NCBI GenBank assembly: GCA_025057155.1
Contig: JANWYD010000009.1
Location: forward strand, 124,001-188,000
Direction of reading: 5' to 3'
Length of the DNA stretch: 64,000 bases
DNA from: Chloroflexaceae bacterium
GTDB taxonomy: Bacteria; Chloroflexota; Chloroflexia; Chloroflexales; Chloroflexaceae
Both the position numbers and the translations under genes were made by a program. Below are positions 62,564 through 64,000 of this stretch, in pieces. The number at the start of each line of letters is the position of its first letter. Within the stretch, counting starts at the first letter, position 1. The notes beneath the pieces are model-generated. The model did no database searches. It saw nothing but the letters and a program-made list of their open reading frames with translations, and had not been told where the DNA came from.

Positions 62564-63946
62564 ATGTTTGAAAGCCTTTCCGACCGCCTCCAGGCGGTGT
62601 TTCAAAAACTCGGCAGCAAGGGCCGCCTTGATGAGAATGACGTCCGCGAGGCGATGAAGTCAGTCCGCCTGGCCCTGCTTGAAGCCGACGTGAACTATAA
62701 GGTTGTTAAAGATTTCGTCGCCCGCGTCACCGAACAGGCCATTGGCGAAGAGGTCACGAAAAGCCTGACGCCCCATCAGCAGGTGGTGAAGATCGTTCAC
62801 AACGAACTGATCAACCTGCTGGGGGTTGAAAATGCGCCGCTGCAGGAAGCCCGGCCTGGCCCGACTGTGATTATGCTTGTCGGGCTTCAGGGCACCGGCA
62901 AAACGACCCTGGCCGCCAAACTGGCCCTGCATCTGCGCAAGAAGGGGCGCCGCGTGCTGCTCGCCGCCTGCGACGTGTACCGTCCCGCCGCCATCACTCA
63001 GTTGGAGACCCTCGGCAAGCAGTTGAACGTGCCGGTCTACAGCGAGGGCGCGTCCGCGCGTCCGCCGGATATCGCCGCCCGCGCCGTGGAACAGGCCCGG
63101 CGCGATCTGGTCAACGTGGTGATTATTGACACCGCGGGCCGCCTGCAGATTGACGAGCCGTTGATGCAGGAACTCGCCGAGATTGACGCGCGAGTGCATC
63201 CCACCGAGCGACTGCTGGTCGTTGACGCTATGACCGGCCAGGAAGCGGTGCGGGTCGCCGAGGCCTTTAACGCGCGCGTGAACCTGACCGGCCTGGTGAT
63301 GACGAAGATGGACGGCGATGCCCGTGGCGGCGCGGCGCTCTCGGTCCGCGCCGTTACCGGCGTACCGATCAAGTTTCTGTCCACCGGCGAAAAGGTAGAC
63401 GCCCATACGCTGGAGCCGTTCTACCCTGACCGGCTGGCCTCGCGCATCCTCGGCATGGGCGATGTGCTCTCGCTCATCGAGAAGGCCGAGCAGATGTACG
63501 ACGCCGAACAGGCCCGCGCAATGGAAAAGAAGCTGCGCAAGGGCAAGTTCGACTTCGAGGACTTCCTGACCTCTATGCAGCAAATGCGCAAGCTCGGCCC
63601 GCTGCAGGAACTGCTCAAGCTCATCCCCGGCCTGGGCCAGCTAGCCCGCCAGGAAGAACTGGTTGATGAGCGCCAGCTGAAGCGCATCGAAGCCATGATC
63701 TTCTCGATGACCCCCTATGAGCGCCGCAACCCCGAGGTGATCAAGGGCAGCCGTCGCGCGCGAATTGCCCGCGGCAGCGGCACCTCTGAGCGCGAAGTGG
63801 CCGCGCTGGTCAAGCAGTTCCAGCAGATGCAGCGTTTGATGAAGCAGATCGCCAGCGACCAGGGCCGCGGCGGGCGCCGCGGCGGGCGCGGCGGGCGCGG
63901 CCCCGACGGCCTTGATATTAACGAATTGATGCGTATGCTGAAGTGA
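62564..63946 (+). CDS. ffh: Signal recognition particle protein Ffh
   Basis: A 460-residue GTPase that delivers signal-sequence proteins to FtsY at the membrane. The N domain begins MFESLSDRLQAVFQKLGSKG; G domain motifs are VGLQGTGKTTLAAKLA (G1; usually GSGKTT), AACDVYRPAAITQL, DTAGR in IIDTAGRLQIDE, and TKMDGDARGG. The Met-rich M domain follows (FLTSMQQMRKLGPLQELLKL, IFSMTPYERRNPEVIKGSRR, then RIARGSGTSEREVAALVKQF) with the RNA-binding helix-turn-helix intact. A Gly/Arg run (RGGRRGGRGGRG) lies near the C-terminus before INELMRMLK. The SRP RNA gene is not seen here. Confidence 0.97.
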   Translation: MFESLSDRLQAVFQKLGSKGRLDENDVREAMKSVRLALLEADVNYKVVKDFVARVTEQAIGEEVTKSLTPHQQVVKIVHNELINLLGVENAPLQEARPGPTVIMLVGLQGTGKTTLAAKLALHLRKKGRRVLLAACDVYRPAAITQLETLGKQLNVPVYSEGASARPPDIAARAVEQARRDLVNVVIIDTAGRLQIDEPLMQELAEIDARVHPTERLLVVDAMTGQEAVRVAEAFNARVNLTGLVMTKMDGDARGGAALSVRAVTGVPIKFLSTGEKVDAHTLEPFYPDRLASRILGMGDVLSLIEKAEQMYDAEQARAMEKKLRKGKFDFEDFLTSMQQMRKLGPLQELLKLIPGLGQLARQEELVDERQLKRIEAMIFSMTPYERRNPEVIKGSRRARIARGSGTSEREVAALVKQFQQMQRLMKQIASDQGRGGRRGGRGGRGPDGLDINELMRMLK

Positions 63947-63970
63947 CCGCGCGGGGCAACCCTCCAGACT

Positions 63971-64000
63971 CCAGGTTGTTCACCCTGTTGGGCAACCTGG
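63971..64000 (+). terminator. Hairpin after ffh at the window edge
   Basis: CCAGGTTG (63971-63978) pairs with CAACCTGG (63993-64000). The sequence ends here, so a T tract cannot be checked. Confidence 0.4.

Overview
The window is GC-rich chromosomal DNA, most likely from a phototrophic, filamentous Chloroflexota bacterium (Chloroflexales-like). The reasons are a BchH-type magnesium chelatase start at the left edge, a 12-gene complex I cluster without nuoEFG that carries two nuoM genes, a menaquinone-type succinate dehydrogenase, and a phasin-like protein. The lineage is inferred from gene content; no marker RNA is present. I saw no rRNA, tRNA or CRISPR array.

Layout. 1-2213: start of bchH (minus) and trxB (plus), separated by GC-rich tandem repeats. 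2489-18789: nuo cluster on the minus strand, transcribed A-B-C-D-I-H-J-K-L-[DNA methyltransferase]-M-M-N, with a good promoter and a possible operator ahead of nuoA. The methyltransferase is an AT-richer insertion. NuoI has a long repeat tail, and NuoL appears to have an insert in its lateral-helix region. 19264-22990: two FHA proteins, tsaB, tsaE and a GT87-like membrane protein (minus). 23428-29044: an AAA+ ATPase, then sdhCAB (plus). 29265-40626: tricorn-like protease, SDR, HMG-CoA-lyase-like enzyme, zinc ribbon, a glycoside-hydrolase/O-antigen-ligase fusion, DUF4126 and a Ca2+/H+ antiporter (all minus). 40867-47388: ABC exporter, hydratase-family enzyme, phasin-like protein (minus), CrtI/CrtISO-like oxidoreductase and DUF547. 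47502-51279: transglutaminase, alpha-E and circularly permuted ATP-grasp genes, a recurring trio (minus). 51517-55342: fatty acid desaturase and a NarL-type two-component pair whose kinase contains a duplicated, degenerate dimerisation domain. 55575-63946: typA, a sigma-70 factor, a TPR protein, a UbiB-family kinase and ffh.

Together the genes cover photosynthetic pigment synthesis, a respiratory chain (complex I and complex II, probably both using menaquinone), cell-surface glycan work, tRNA t6A modification, translation and secretion. The non-coding DNA is crowded with dispersed repeats: a GGGGAAACC/GGTTTCCCC palindrome (about ten copies), a GCGCAACCC/GGGTTGCGC palindrome, heptad AATCCAA tracts, a REP-like element in opposite orientations 31 kb apart, and several local tandem arrays.

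The observations I rate highest are the methyltransferase inside the respiratory operon, the four antiporter-like subunits combined with an altered NuoL, the glycosidase-ligase fusion, and the duplicated histidine kinase.
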